Shown: piece after piece, positions 1 to 7,829 of the stretch | How the letters are laid out: each line of letters starts with the position of its first letter | Position numbering within the stretch: position 1 is the first letter of the stretch | NCBI RefSeq assembly: GCF_036084755.1 | Contig: NZ_CP107968.1 | Location: 4,583,501-4,647,500, forward strand | Source of the DNA: Streptomyces sp. NBC_00370 | Lineage (GTDB): Bacteria; Actinomycetota; Actinomycetes; Streptomycetales; Streptomycetaceae | DNA length: 64,000 nt | Reading direction: 5' to 3' | Notes under the pieces: model-generated | The model's database searches: none | What the model saw: only the letters and a program-made list of their open reading frames with translations | What the model was told of the DNA's origin: nothing | Position numbers and translations under genes: made by a program

Positions 1-310
1 CGGCGGCACCGGCCTTCCGGCTGTCAATGGGCAATGCTGTTTTCCGCTGTATTCCTTTGTACAGCGGAAGACCTCGCATTGTGAAGCCCAGCCAATTGCA
101 TCAGCGTGTCCCCGGGCAATAGCTGACGCTGATTTTTTTCGCGGACTTTTCGGTTGTTCTCGGTGGAGGATATCGCCGGGTGATCTGTGACCTGGGATAT
201 CTACCCGCGTAGATTTCTGAGCCGGGTACCCTGAGTCAAGCACGGAAGCTCGGGGGGTCGAGGGGGATTCCCCTGGAGAACACAGCCGCACCACACCACC
301 GGGAGTGCCA
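1..310. promoter_or_regulatory. Intergenic region upstream of purS
   Basis: No convincing gene is seen here. Positions 42-69 hold a perfect 10-bp inverted repeat (TTCCGCTGTA, an 8-nt loop, TACAGCGGAA), possibly a terminator for a gene left of the window. A 6-bp inverted repeat, ATCTAC-CCGC-GTAGAT, lies at 199-214. The region presumably carries the promoter of the purSQL operon, but no -10/-35 pair stands out clearly enough to name. Confidence 0.4.
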
Positions 311-556
311 GTGGCACGCGTCGTAGTCGACGTCATGCTCAAGCCGGAGATCCTCGACCCGCAGGGACAGGCAGTGCAGCGCGCGCTGCCGCGTCTTGGC
401 TTCGAGGGGATCGCCGACGTCCGTCAGGGAAAGCGTTTCGAGCTGGAGGTGGCGGGACCGGTCGACGAGGCCGCGCTCGCCCGTATCCACGAGATGGCGG
501 AGACGTTTCTCGCCAACACCGTCATCGAGGACTTCGTCGTGAAGGTGGAGTCGTGA
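311..556 (+). CDS. purS: Phosphoribosylformylglycinamidine synthase subunit PurS
   Basis: The 81-residue product is the small PurS subunit that bridges PurQ and PurL in the FGAM synthase complex of purine synthesis, which converts FGAR to FGAM. The sequence begins MARVVVDVMLKPEI and keeps the family core (DPQGQAV, GKRFELEV), and its length is normal for PurS. I chose the GTG at 311 because a GGGAG ribosome site lies five bases upstream; the alternative GTG at 305 would overlap that site. The stop overlaps the purQ start in a GTGA tetranucleotide, so the two are translationally coupled. Confidence 0.95.
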   Translation: MARVVVDVMLKPEILDPQGQAVQRALPRLGFEGIADVRQGKRFELEVAGPVDEAALARIHEMAETFLANTVIEDFVVKVES

Positions 557-1236
557 CGGCTCGTATCGGCGTCGTCACCTTCCCCGGCACCCTGGACGAC
601 AGGGACGCGCTGCGCGCTGCCCGTATCGCCGGTGCCGAGCCCGTACCGCTGTGGCACCGCGACAAGGACATCAAGCAGGTCGACGCCGTCGTGCTGGCCG
701 GCGGTTTCAGCTACGGCGATTATCTGCGGGCCGGCGCCATCTCCCGCTTCTCGCCCGTGATGGGCACGATCATCGAGCAGGCGCGGGCCGGGCTGCCGGT
801 CCTCGGGATCTGCAACGGATTCCAGATCCTGACCGAGTCCCATCTGCTGCCGGGCGCGATGCTGCGCAACAACCATCTCCACTTTGTCTGCCGCGATCAG
901 AAACTTCGGGTGGAGCGCGCGGACACCGCCTGGACCGCCGACTATTCCGAAGGCCAGGAAATCTCCGTCCCCCTCAAGAACATCGACGGCAGGTATGTCG
1001 CCGACGAGCACGTCCTCGACGAGCTGGAGGCCGAGGGCCGCGTCGCGTTCCGTTACGCGGACGGCAACCCCAACGGCTCGCTCCGTGACATCGCCGGAAT
1101 CTCGAATGCCGCGGGGAACGTCGTCGGACTCATGCCGCACCCCGAGCACGCCGTGGAGCCGCTGATCGGTACCGGAGGTACCGACGGCCTCGGATTCTTC
1201 ACCTCGATCCTGAAGAAGCTGGTAGCCGCCTCATGA
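553..1236 (+). CDS. purQ: Phosphoribosylformylglycinamidine synthase subunit PurQ (glutaminase)
   Basis: This 227-residue class I glutamine amidotransferase releases ammonia from glutamine for FGAM synthesis by PurL. The nucleophile elbow is visible as LGICNGFQIL, and the His/Glu of the triad as MPHPEHA near the C-terminus. The N-terminus (RIGVVTFPGTLDD) and the GGFSYGDYLRAG oxyanion segment are typical of actinobacterial PurQ. The GTG start overlaps the purS stop and the stop overlaps the purL start (ATGA at 1233), so PurS, PurQ and PurL are coupled and can be made in fixed proportion. Confidence 0.97.
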   Translation: MTARIGVVTFPGTLDDRDALRAARIAGAEPVPLWHRDKDIKQVDAVVLAGGFSYGDYLRAGAISRFSPVMGTIIEQARAGLPVLGICNGFQILTESHLLPGAMLRNNHLHFVCRDQKLRVERADTAWTADYSEGQEISVPLKNIDGRYVADEHVLDELEAEGRVAFRYADGNPNGSLRDIAGISNAAGNVVGLMPHPEHAVEPLIGTGGTDGLGFFTSILKKLVAAS

Positions 1237-3482
1237 CTCTGGACACAGTCGAGCACGCGTCCGGGACCCCGGACATCGAGCTGCCCTGGAAGGAGCTCGG
1301 CCTCAAGGAGGACGAGTACGCCCGGGTGCGCGAGATCCTCGGCCGCCGCCCGACCGGCGCCGAGCTGGCCATGTACTCCGTCATGTGGTCGGAGCACTGC
1401 TCGTACAAGAGCAGCAAGGCGCATCTGCGCCAGTTCGGCGAGAAGGCCCCTTCGAGCGACGCGATGCTCGTGGGCATCGGCGAGAACGCGGGCGTCGTGG
1501 ACGTCGGGCAGGGCTACGCGGTCACCTTCAAGGTCGAGTCGCACAACCACCCGTCGTACGTCGAGCCGTACCAGGGCGCGGCCACCGGTGTCGGCGGGAT
1601 CGTCCGCGACATCATCGCGATGGGCGCACGCCCGGTCGCGGTTGTGGACCCGCTGCGGATGGGCGCTGCCGACCACCCCGACACCAAGCGCGTCCTGCCG
1701 GGCGTCGTCGCGGGCATCGGCGGCTACGGCAACTCGCTCGGCCTGCCGAACATCGGCGGCGAGCTGGTCTTCGACGCCTGCTACCAGGGAAACCCGCTGG
1801 TCAACGCTGGTGCCATCGGCGTGATGCGGCATGAGGACATCCACCTGGCCAAGGCGTCCGGCCCCGGCAACAAGGTCATTCTGTACGGGGCCCGCACCGG
1901 CGGTGACGGCATCGGCGGCGCCTCGATCCTGGCCTCCGAGACCTTCGACGCGACGAAGCCGTCGAAGCGCCCCGCCGTGCAGGTCGGTGACCCCTTCCAG
2001 GAGAAGCTGCTCATCGAGTGCACGCTGGAGGTCTTCGCCGAGAAGCTGGTCGACGGCATCTCCGACCTCGGCGCCGCCGGCCTGTCCTGTGCGACGAGCG
2101 AGCTGGCGTCCAACGGCTCCGGCGGCATGCGGGTCGAGCTGGACGACGTACCGCTGCGCGACCACACGCTCTCGCCCGAGGAAATCCTCATGAGCGAGTC
2201 GCAGGAGCGCATGTGCGCGATCGTGGAGCCGGCGAAGGTCGAGCGCTTCATGGAGATCTGCGAGAAGTGGGACGTCATCGCGACGGTCGTCGGTGAGGTC
2301 ACCGACGGCGACCGGCTGGAGATCTTCTGGCACGGCGAGAAGATCGTGGACGTCGACCCGCGCACGGTCGCGCACGACGGCCCGGTCTACCAGCGCCCGT
2401 ACGCCAGGCCCGAGTGGCAGGACGCCCTCCAGGCCGACGACGCGAACAAGCTGGCCCGTCCGGTGACGGCCGCCGAGTTGCGCGAGCAGGTGCTGCGGGT
2501 GGTCTCGGCGCCGAACCAGGCGTCGAAGTCCTGGGTCACCGACCAGTACGACCGGTTCGTGCAGGGCAACACCGTCCTCGCCCAGCCCGAGGACGCCGGG
2601 ATGATCCGGGTCAACGAGGAGACCGGCCTCGGGGTCGCCATCGCGACGGACGGCAACGGCCGGTTCGCGCAGCTCGACCCGTACACCGGGGCGCAGCTCG
2701 CGCTGGCCGAGGCGTACCGCAATGTCGCGGCGACGGGCGCGAAGCCGCTCGCCGTCTCGGACTGTCTGAACTTCGGTTCGCCCGAGGACCCGGCCGTCAT
2801 GTGGCAGTTCGTGGAGGCCATCCGCGGTCTCGCCGACGGCTGCCAGAAGCTGGGCACCCCGGTGACCGGCGGCAACGTCTCGCTCTACAACCAGACGGGC
2901 GAGCGCGCGATCCACCCGACGCCGGTCGTCGCGGTGCTCGGTGTGATCGACGACGTGGCGCGGCGTACGCCGATGGCCTTCGCCGAGGAGGGCCAGCTGC
3001 TGTACCTGCTGGGCGACACGGACGAGGAGTTCGGCGGGTCCGCCTGGTCGGGCACGATCCACGGCCATCTCGGCGGGCTGCCGCCCAAGGTCGACCTGGA
3101 CAGGGAGATCCTGCTGGGCGAGATCCTGATCTCGGCCTCGCGCGACGGCATGATCGACGCGGCGCACGACCTGAGCGACGGCGGTCTGATCCAGGCGGTC
3201 ACCGAGTCCTGCCTGCGCGGCGGCACCGGCGCCCGGCTGATCGTGCCGGACGGCCTCGACGCGTTCACGCTCCTGTTCAGCGAGTCGGCGGGCCGCGCTG
3301 TCGTGGCGGTGCCGCGCAGCGAGGAGCTGCGGTTCACTGACATGTGCGGGGCGCGCGGCCTGCCGGCCACCCGTATCGGTGTGGTGGACGGCCAAGAGGT
3401 CGAGGTCCAGGGCGAGTTCACGATCGGTCTCGACGAACTGCGCACGGCGCACGAGGCGACGATCCCGGCGCTGCTGGCCTGA
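1233..3482 (+). CDS. purL: Phosphoribosylformylglycinamidine synthase subunit PurL
   Basis: The 749-residue product is the small-type PurL that uses ATP and PurQ-derived ammonia to convert FGAR to FGAM. Both AIR-synthase-like repeats are present: the N-terminal half has ESHNHPSYVEPYQGAATGVG and GARTGGDGIGGAS, and the second half has NVAATGAKPLAVSDCLNFG and DLSDGGL. Length agrees with Bacillus-type PurL, which needs separate PurS and PurQ, both encoded immediately upstream. The ATG sits inside the ATGA overlap with purQ. The operon seems to end here, because the next gene is 90 bases away with its own ribosome site. Confidence 0.97.
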   Translation: MTLDTVEHASGTPDIELPWKELGLKEDEYARVREILGRRPTGAELAMYSVMWSEHCSYKSSKAHLRQFGEKAPSSDAMLVGIGENAGVVDVGQGYAVTFKVESHNHPSYVEPYQGAATGVGGIVRDIIAMGARPVAVVDPLRMGAADHPDTKRVLPGVVAGIGGYGNSLGLPNIGGELVFDACYQGNPLVNAGAIGVMRHEDIHLAKASGPGNKVILYGARTGGDGIGGASILASETFDATKPSKRPAVQVGDPFQEKLLIECTLEVFAEKLVDGISDLGAAGLSCATSELASNGSGGMRVELDDVPLRDHTLSPEEILMSESQERMCAIVEPAKVERFMEICEKWDVIATVVGEVTDGDRLEIFWHGEKIVDVDPRTVAHDGPVYQRPYARPEWQDALQADDANKLARPVTAAELREQVLRVVSAPNQASKSWVTDQYDRFVQGNTVLAQPEDAGMIRVNEETGLGVAIATDGNGRFAQLDPYTGAQLALAEAYRNVAATGAKPLAVSDCLNFGSPEDPAVMWQFVEAIRGLADGCQKLGTPVTGGNVSLYNQTGERAIHPTPVVAVLGVIDDVARRTPMAFAEEGQLLYLLGDTDEEFGGSAWSGTIHGHLGGLPPKVDLDREILLGEILISASRDGMIDAAHDLSDGGLIQAVTESCLRGGTGARLIVPDGLDAFTLLFSESAGRAVVAVPRSEELRFTDMCGARGLPATRIGVVDGQEVEVQGEFTIGLDELRTAHEATIPALLA

Positions 3483-3572
3483 GCCTCGCCGTGATCGGCG
3501 CGGGCCTCGCGTGATTGGCTGTGCCCGCACGGGATCCGCCGTGCGTGCCGGCCTGAACGAGGGGAACGCCCG

Positions 3573-3779
3573 ATGTCCTACGAGTACAAGGTCGTGACGT
3601 TCAGGGAGTCGCTCATCGGCGACGCCCTGGACAGCGACAAGCTGGAGAAGACGCTCAACAAGCACGCCGCCGACGGCTGGGCCCTCAAGGCCATCACCGC
3701 CGCCGACGTGAAGGGCCGGATAGGTCCCGGTGCCGTCGAGGGTCTGCTGCTCACGCTGGAACGCCCCCGGCAGGCTTGA
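3573..3779 (+). CDS. Small DUF4177-type protein
   Basis: This 68-residue protein (MSYEYKVVTFRESLIG, then LNKHAADGWALKAIT) matches the general pattern of the DUF4177 family: a YKVV strand followed by LN..A..GW.L. Its function is unknown. A GAGGGGA ribosome site stands seven bases before the ATG. It follows purL on the same strand and is followed by a strong palindromic terminator, so it may be read partly from the purSQL promoter or from its own. No membrane segment or cysteine is present. Confidence 0.75.
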   Translation: MSYEYKVVTFRESLIGDALDSDKLEKTLNKHAADGWALKAITAADVKGRIGPGAVEGLLLTLERPRQA

Positions 3780-3790
3780 TCCCGCCGGTA

Positions 3791-3832
3791 CGATCGCCCG
3801 GCCGGTGTTCGCGAACACCGGCCGGGCGATCG
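3791..3832. terminator. Perfect 42-bp palindrome, bidirectional terminator
   Basis: Two 21-base arms meet with no spacer; the left half is CGATCGCCCGGCCGGTGTTCG plus its exact complement. It lies between the end of the DUF4177 gene (+) and the end of the tetR gene (-), so it probably terminates both convergent transcripts. No T-run follows, which is usual for Streptomyces. Confidence 0.75.
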
Positions 3833-3869
3833 GCGTTCACCGGGCGAGGCGTTCACCGGGGGATCGGTG

Positions 3870-4445
3870 TTACTTCGCCGCTGGTGCGTGCGCCGCGAGC
3901 AGGTCCAGTACGCCGTCGACCGCCTCCGTGAACGGCTCGACGGAGTCCGCGGCGCGGGCCAGGACGTAACCGCCCTGCAGTACGGCGACGACCGTGGACG
4001 CCGTGCTCACCGGGTCGAGTCCCGCTCCGAACTCGCCGCGTGCCACCCCCTCCCCGAGCAGCCCCGCGATCCGGGCCCTGAGCGTGCTGAAGGTCTCCTC
4101 CACCGGCCGGCGCAGCGCCGGGTCGCCCATCACCTCGGGATCCTGGGTGAGTCCGCCGATCGGGCACCCCTTCAGCACGTCACGCTCGCCGCGCAGATAG
4201 CCGGCGATCCGCTCGGTCGCCGTGCCGGGCCCGCCGAACAGGGCCTCCGCCGTGCTCAGCCGTTCCTCCGCGCTGCGGGTGATGGCGGCCAGCGCCAGAT
4301 CGGGCTTGCCGTCGAAGTGGTGGTACATGCTGCCCTGGCCCACTCCGGAGCGCTGCTGGATGGCCTTGGGGCTGGTGCCGACGTAACCGCGCTCCCAGAG
4401 GAGTTCGCGGGTGGTCTCGATGAGACGTTCCGGTGTGCTGCTCAC
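3870..4445 (-). CDS. TetR/AcrR family transcriptional regulator
   Basis: The 191-residue product has an N-terminal TetR helix-turn-helix at about residues 5-50 (LIETTRELLWERGYVGTS, then GVGQGSMYHHFDGKPDLAL) and an all-helical ligand domain with a Cys in DVLKGCPIGGL, resembling NemR/YxaF-like members. It starts with GTG at 4445. A candidate operator, TACCTACTGGTA, lies only 12 bases upstream (4457-4468), which suggests autoregulation. It is divergent from the ArsR-type gene at 4533. No adjacent transporter or reductase identifies its target, so the inducer is unknown. Confidence 0.9.
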   Translation of the reverse strand: MSSTPERLIETTRELLWERGYVGTSPKAIQQRSGVGQGSMYHHFDGKPDLALAAITRSAEERLSTAEALFGGPGTATERIAGYLRGERDVLKGCPIGGLTQDPEVMGDPALRRPVEETFSTLRARIAGLLGEGVARGEFGAGLDPVSTASTVVAVLQGGYVLARAADSVEPFTEAVDGVLDLLAAHAPAAK

Positions 4446-4456
4446 GCACCGGATTG

Positions 4457-4468
4457 TACCTACTGGTA
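4457..4468. promoter_or_regulatory. Candidate TetR operator
   Basis: TACCTACTGGTA is an imperfect palindrome of TACC-N4-GGTA form, similar to operators of NemR-like TetR proteins. It sits just upstream of the tetR start, in the divergent intergenic region. Assignment is by position and pattern only. Confidence 0.45.
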
Positions 4469-4506
4469 TGCACAGCGCGCCGAATCGCTCCTCCTCTTGT
4501 GCGGGA

Positions 4507-4522
4507 TTACGTAATTACGTAA
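4507..4522. promoter_or_regulatory. Perfect 16-bp AT-rich palindrome, candidate ArsR-type operator
   Basis: TTACGTAATTACGTAA is an exact 16-bp palindrome, built of two TTACGTAA units overlapping by half, in otherwise GC-rich DNA. It ends ten bases before the ATG of the following regulator gene, where it would cover that gene's core promoter. Confidence 0.55.
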
Positions 4523-4532
4523 ATTGAATGTC

Positions 4533-5063
4533 ATGGAGCTTGAGGAACGCGTCGCCGAGCTGGAACGCCGGCTCGCCGCGCTGGAGCAGACGGCGCCGAC
4601 CGCGCCGACCGCGCCCGTACCCGCGGCCGCGCCCGCGCTGGACGGCGGCGAATTCTGGGCTCTGCACGGGCTGAAGGACCAGCTCGCCGAGGCGGGGGCC
4701 GCGACCGGGGGAGTGCTCTTCACCGGCGCGGTCCGGCTGCCGACCGACGAACGGTACGAGTGGCAGTACGGCACGGTGACCGACGCCGTCCTGGACACCG
4801 ACTGGCCTGCGGCGGCCGAGTCCTTCGGCGCGCTCGGCCACCCCGTACGGCTGCGGCTGCTGCGCGAGATCCTCGGTGGCCGCCGTACCGCCGCCGAACT
4901 CGCCGAGCTGGCCGAACTCGGCACGACGGGCCAGATCTACCACCACCTGCGCCAGCTCACCTCGGTCGGCTGGCTGCACACCGTCGGGCGCGGCAAGTAC
5001 GAGGTCCCCGGCGGCCGGGTGGTGCCGCTGCTGGTGATGCTGGCGGCGACCCGGCCGACCTGA
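4533..5063 (+). CDS. ArsR-family winged-helix regulator with N-terminal coiled coil
   Basis: About 176 residues from the ATG at 4533; a TTG at 4524 is possible but less likely. The first 25 residues (MELEERVAELERRLAALEQ) form a short coiled coil. Residues about 95-160 form a helix-turn-helix of ArsR type (ALGHPVRLRLLREILGGRRTA, then GTTGQIYHHLRQL). The middle contains a small conserved GGVLFTGAV segment. It is followed 30 bases later by a membrane M23 peptidase gene on the same strand, so the two may form an operon. The perfect palindrome immediately upstream suggests autorepression. The signal sensed is unknown; no cluster of metal-binding cysteines is seen. Confidence 0.85.
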   Translation: MELEERVAELERRLAALEQTAPTAPTAPVPAAAPALDGGEFWALHGLKDQLAEAGAATGGVLFTGAVRLPTDERYEWQYGTVTDAVLDTDWPAAAESFGALGHPVRLRLLREILGGRRTAAELAELAELGTTGQIYHHLRQLTSVGWLHTVGRGKYEVPGGRVVPLLVMLAATRPT

Positions 5064-5093
5064 CCGCGATACCGAATCCACCCAGGGGGAACG

Positions 5094-5960
5094 ATGTCCG
5101 TACGCAAACTCGTCATGATCTTCTACCGGCTGTTCACCGTGCTGTTCGTCGCGCTGGTCTTCGTGGGGGCCTTCGTCGACCTGCCGTTCGCGTGGTGGCT
5201 GATCTGGGTGCCGGAGATCATCGCGGTCACCCTCGTCGTCGCCCTGGGCCGGCGTACGGCACGGGCGCACGTGGCCGCCAGGCCGCCGGCCGTCGAGGTG
5301 GCGGCGCCGGTCACCGGCCGCTGGTCCGCGCTCAACAGCCCGGCGAGCCGCGTGCCCAGCCACCGCACCCACGCGTACGGGCAGACGTACGCGATCGACA
5401 TCGTGGCCGAACCGGAGCCCGGCAGCCGGCCCGGCTTCGCCTGGGCCTGGCCGGTGGCCCGGCGGAGCAAGGCGTTTCCCGCCTTCGGCCGGCCGCTGCT
5501 CGCCGTCGCGGACGGGACGGTCGTGCATGCCTCCGACAGCCGGCGCGACCACCTCAGCAGGAACTCGCTGCTGGCGCTCGTCTACCTGATGCTCATCGAG
5601 GCCGCCGTCCGCGACATGGCGGGAGCCGCCTGGATCACCGGCAACCACCTGATCATCGACATCGGCGACGGCACGTACGCGATGTACGCGCACGTCCAGC
5701 GCGGCTCCCTCGCCGTACGGGCGGGCGACCGGGTGCGCGCGGGCCAGGTCGTCGGGCGCTGCGGCAACTCCGGCAATTCGACCGAACCGCACGTGCACTT
5801 CCAGCTGATGGACCACCCCGACATGGACGTGGCCCGCGGACTCCCGTTCCGCTGGCACGGCATCGGGGTCCCGGCCGACGGCGAGGTGTTCACGGCGGGC
5901 GAGGAAGCGGCGGACCCCGGTGCGGACCGGACGGCCGCCGGGCAGGCTGCTGCCGAGTAG
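5094..5960 (+). CDS. Membrane-anchored M23 family peptidase
   Basis: The 288-residue protein begins with two hydrophobic segments (about residues 5-28 and 31-48) and then an extracytoplasmic LytM/M23 domain. Visible elements are THAYGQTYAIDIV, ADGTVVHASDS, MYAHVQRGSLAVRAGDRV and the zinc-site motif EPHVHFQLMD. A loop with an extra hydrophobic stretch (LLALVYLMLIEAAVRDM) interrupts the domain, which is unusual. It probably cleaves peptidoglycan cross-links or binds the wall. An AGGGGGA ribosome site precedes the ATG. It follows the ArsR-type regulator closely, suggesting control by it. Confidence 0.82.
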   Translation: MSVRKLVMIFYRLFTVLFVALVFVGAFVDLPFAWWLIWVPEIIAVTLVVALGRRTARAHVAARPPAVEVAAPVTGRWSALNSPASRVPSHRTHAYGQTYAIDIVAEPEPGSRPGFAWAWPVARRSKAFPAFGRPLLAVADGTVVHASDSRRDHLSRNSLLALVYLMLIEAAVRDMAGAAWITGNHLIIDIGDGTYAMYAHVQRGSLAVRAGDRVRAGQVVGRCGNSGNSTEPHVHFQLMDHPDMDVARGLPFRWHGIGVPADGEVFTAGEEAADPGADRTAAGQAAAE

Positions 5961-6047
5961 GCCGGTGCGGACCCTGGCCGGCACCGGCCTTACGCCGTCG
6001 GGCCGGCCTCCGGCCGGCCGGTGTCGACCGTGCGGGGGCCGATCAGA

Positions 6048-6070
6048 CTGTCAGTGGGCTCGGCTAGCCT
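6048..6070 (+). promoter_or_regulatory. RecA_NDp-like (PafBC-type) DNA-damage promoter
   Basis: CTGTCAGTGG, seven bases, then TAGCCT matches the actinobacterial RecA-independent damage promoter TTGTCRGTGG-N7-TAnnnT. The -10 hexamer ends seven bases before the ATG at 6078, so the mRNA would be leaderless. Near-identical elements occur at 38581 and, inverted, at 47223. Confidence 0.65.
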
Positions 6071-6077
6071 CCCCGCT

Positions 6078-6869
6078 ATGCCCCCGGCCAAGAAGCGTCT
6101 GCGTAGCTACGACCACGCCAAGACCCGCACCGCCGTGCTGGCCCAGTTCGCGCACGTACGCGAAGCGGCCGGCGCGCTCACCGCGGCGCAGCTGGCGCTG
6201 CCCGCCGGGCTCGGCGGCTGGACCGTACGGGAGCTGGCCGCGCACCTGACGATGGCGGTCGAGGCCGTCAGCCGCGCCGTCGAACAGCCCGAGCCGGCCG
6301 GGCCCGTCGTCGCCCTGCTCGACTGGCCGTTCGCGACGGCCGGCCTGGCGGACGACATCGCGGAGGACACCGAGGCGATCGCCACCTCGGCCGAGCCGGC
6401 CGAGCTGTTCGCCCGCGCCGCCGAGCGGATCGCCGCGCTGCTGCCGAGCGCCGCCGACGACCGGCTGGTCACCACCAGGGCCGGCGCGATGCGGCTCGGG
6501 GACTTCCTCGTCACCCGCACCGTCGAGCTGGTCGTCCACACCGACGACCTGAACCGGGCGACGGGCCTCGCCGTCCCGTACGACCGGCAGGCGCTCGCCG
6601 CCTGTACGCGGATGCTCGCCGACGCCCTCGCCGTGCTGGCGCCCGGCGCCTCGACGGAGGTGCGGATCCCGCCGTACGCGGTCGTGCAGTGCGTGGAAGG
6701 CCCCCGGCACACCAGGGGGACCCCGCCGAACGTCGTGGAGACCGATCCGCTCACCTGGATCAGGCTCGCGACCGGCCGTACGACCTGGGCGGACGCGCTC
6801 GAAGCGGCGCGGGTCAGCGCCAGCGGCGAGCGCGCCGACCTGTCCGGGCTGCTGCCGCTCATGGGCTGA
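6078..6869 (+). CDS. Maleylpyruvate isomerase family / MDMPI-type mycothiol-dependent protein
   Basis: The 263-residue product has the DinB-like N-terminal helical domain of the MDMPI family (residues about 20-170: HVREAAGALTAAQLALPA, GGWTVRELAAHLTMAVEAV, and a TRTVELVVHTDDLNRATGL segment). A C-terminal sterol-carrier-like half follows (LTWIRLATGRTTWADAL). The family includes mycothiol-dependent isomerases and detoxification enzymes, but the substrate cannot be read from sequence. I chose the ATG at 6078 because the core promoter ends seven bases before it. The damage-type promoter suggests induction by genotoxic stress, which fits a detoxification role. Confidence 0.8.
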   Translation: MPPAKKRLRSYDHAKTRTAVLAQFAHVREAAGALTAAQLALPAGLGGWTVRELAAHLTMAVEAVSRAVEQPEPAGPVVALLDWPFATAGLADDIAEDTEAIATSAEPAELFARAAERIAALLPSAADDRLVTTRAGAMRLGDFLVTRTVELVVHTDDLNRATGLAVPYDRQALAACTRMLADALAVLAPGASTEVRIPPYAVVQCVEGPRHTRGTPPNVVETDPLTWIRLATGRTTWADALEAARVSASGERADLSGLLPLMG

Positions 6870-6920
6870 GCCGGCACGGCCACCGCGGAACCGTCCGTCC
6901 GCCCGGCACGTCCCAGCCGC

Positions 6921-7766
6921 ATGAGGAATCAGCAGATCACCTACATCACCGCCGGTGCCCTGCTCGCGCTGGCCGCCTCAGCCTGCGGTACGGAGACCGG
7001 CTCAGGACCGGGTGACCCGGCCGCCCCGGACAGCTCCGTACAGTCGGCGCCCGCGCTGACCGGGGTGCACTGGAGCGTGGACAGCGTGACCGTCGACGGG
7101 GCGAGGACCGCCGCACCCGCGGGGGCCGGCGTCGAGATCGACTCCAAGGGCCGGGCGAGCGCCAGCACCGGCTGCAACACCATCGGCGCACAGGTCACCG
7201 TCAAGGGCGACACCGTCGTCGTCGGCAAGAAGGAGTCGACGCTCATCGGCTGCCCGGAGGAACTGGCCGCCTTCGAGAAGCGCCTCAACGGCGCCTTCTC
7301 GGGGAAGCTGACCGCCAAGGTCGCCGACCAGCGGCTCACCCTCACCGGCGCGGACGGCGACACCATCGCCCTGACGGCGGAGAAGGACGCCGCCCTCGCC
7401 GGCACCAAGTGGGTGGTGACCTCGCTCGTCGACCACGGCAGCGTCACCTCCAGGACCGACCGGCCGGCGGCGACGGCGGCGGGCGCCCCCTCGTTCACCC
7501 TCACCAAGGACGGCTCGGTGCAGGGCACAGGACTGCGCTGCAACTCCTGGCGGACCACGGCGCACGTAGCGGGTTCGACGGTCACGTTCGGTAAGGTCAC
7601 CTCGACCAAAATGGCCTGTGACACCCCCGCCTCGGCCGTCGAGAAGCGGCTGTCCGAACTGCTGCGCGAAGGCAAGGTCGGCTATGAGCTGGCTCACCGT
7701 TCGCTGACCCTCACCGGCCAGGACGGCCAAGGGGTCAGGGCCGAGACGGCCCCCGCCGCGAAGTGA
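6921..7766 (+). CDS. META-domain (HslJ-like) lipoprotein
   Basis: This 281-residue secreted lipoprotein has a signal peptide ending in the lipobox LALAASAC (Cys at residue 22). Two tandem META/HslJ-type domains follow. The first (GVHWSVDSVTVDG, then ASTGCNTIGAQVTVKGD, then IGCPEELAAFEKRL) is repeated in weaker form as GTKWVVTSLVDHGS, GLRCNSWRTTAHV and ACDTPASAVEKRL. The GCN...C pattern is typical of the family. Function is unknown; HslJ of E. coli is linked to novobiocin resistance. It lies 51 bases after the MDMPI gene and may be cotranscribed with it. Confidence 0.85.
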   Translation: MRNQQITYITAGALLALAASACGTETGSGPGDPAAPDSSVQSAPALTGVHWSVDSVTVDGARTAAPAGAGVEIDSKGRASASTGCNTIGAQVTVKGDTVVVGKKESTLIGCPEELAAFEKRLNGAFSGKLTAKVADQRLTLTGADGDTIALTAEKDAALAGTKWVVTSLVDHGSVTSRTDRPAATAAGAPSFTLTKDGSVQGTGLRCNSWRTTAHVAGSTVTFGKVTSTKMACDTPASAVEKRLSELLREGKVGYELAHRSLTLTGQDGQGVRAETAPAAK

Positions 7767-7816
7767 TCCCGCCCACTGCGCCCCGTCCCCAATTCGGACC
7801 AGTGGTCGATCTCGCC

Positions 7817-7822
7817 TACACT
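7817..7822 (+). promoter_or_regulatory. Candidate -10 element of purF (leaderless)
   Basis: TACACT ends seven bases before the GTG start of purF, consistent with transcription starting at the start codon. No good -35 hexamer is visible at 17 bases. No purine riboswitch or clear repressor palindrome was seen upstream. Confidence 0.4.
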
Positions 7823-7829
7823 CGGTGGC

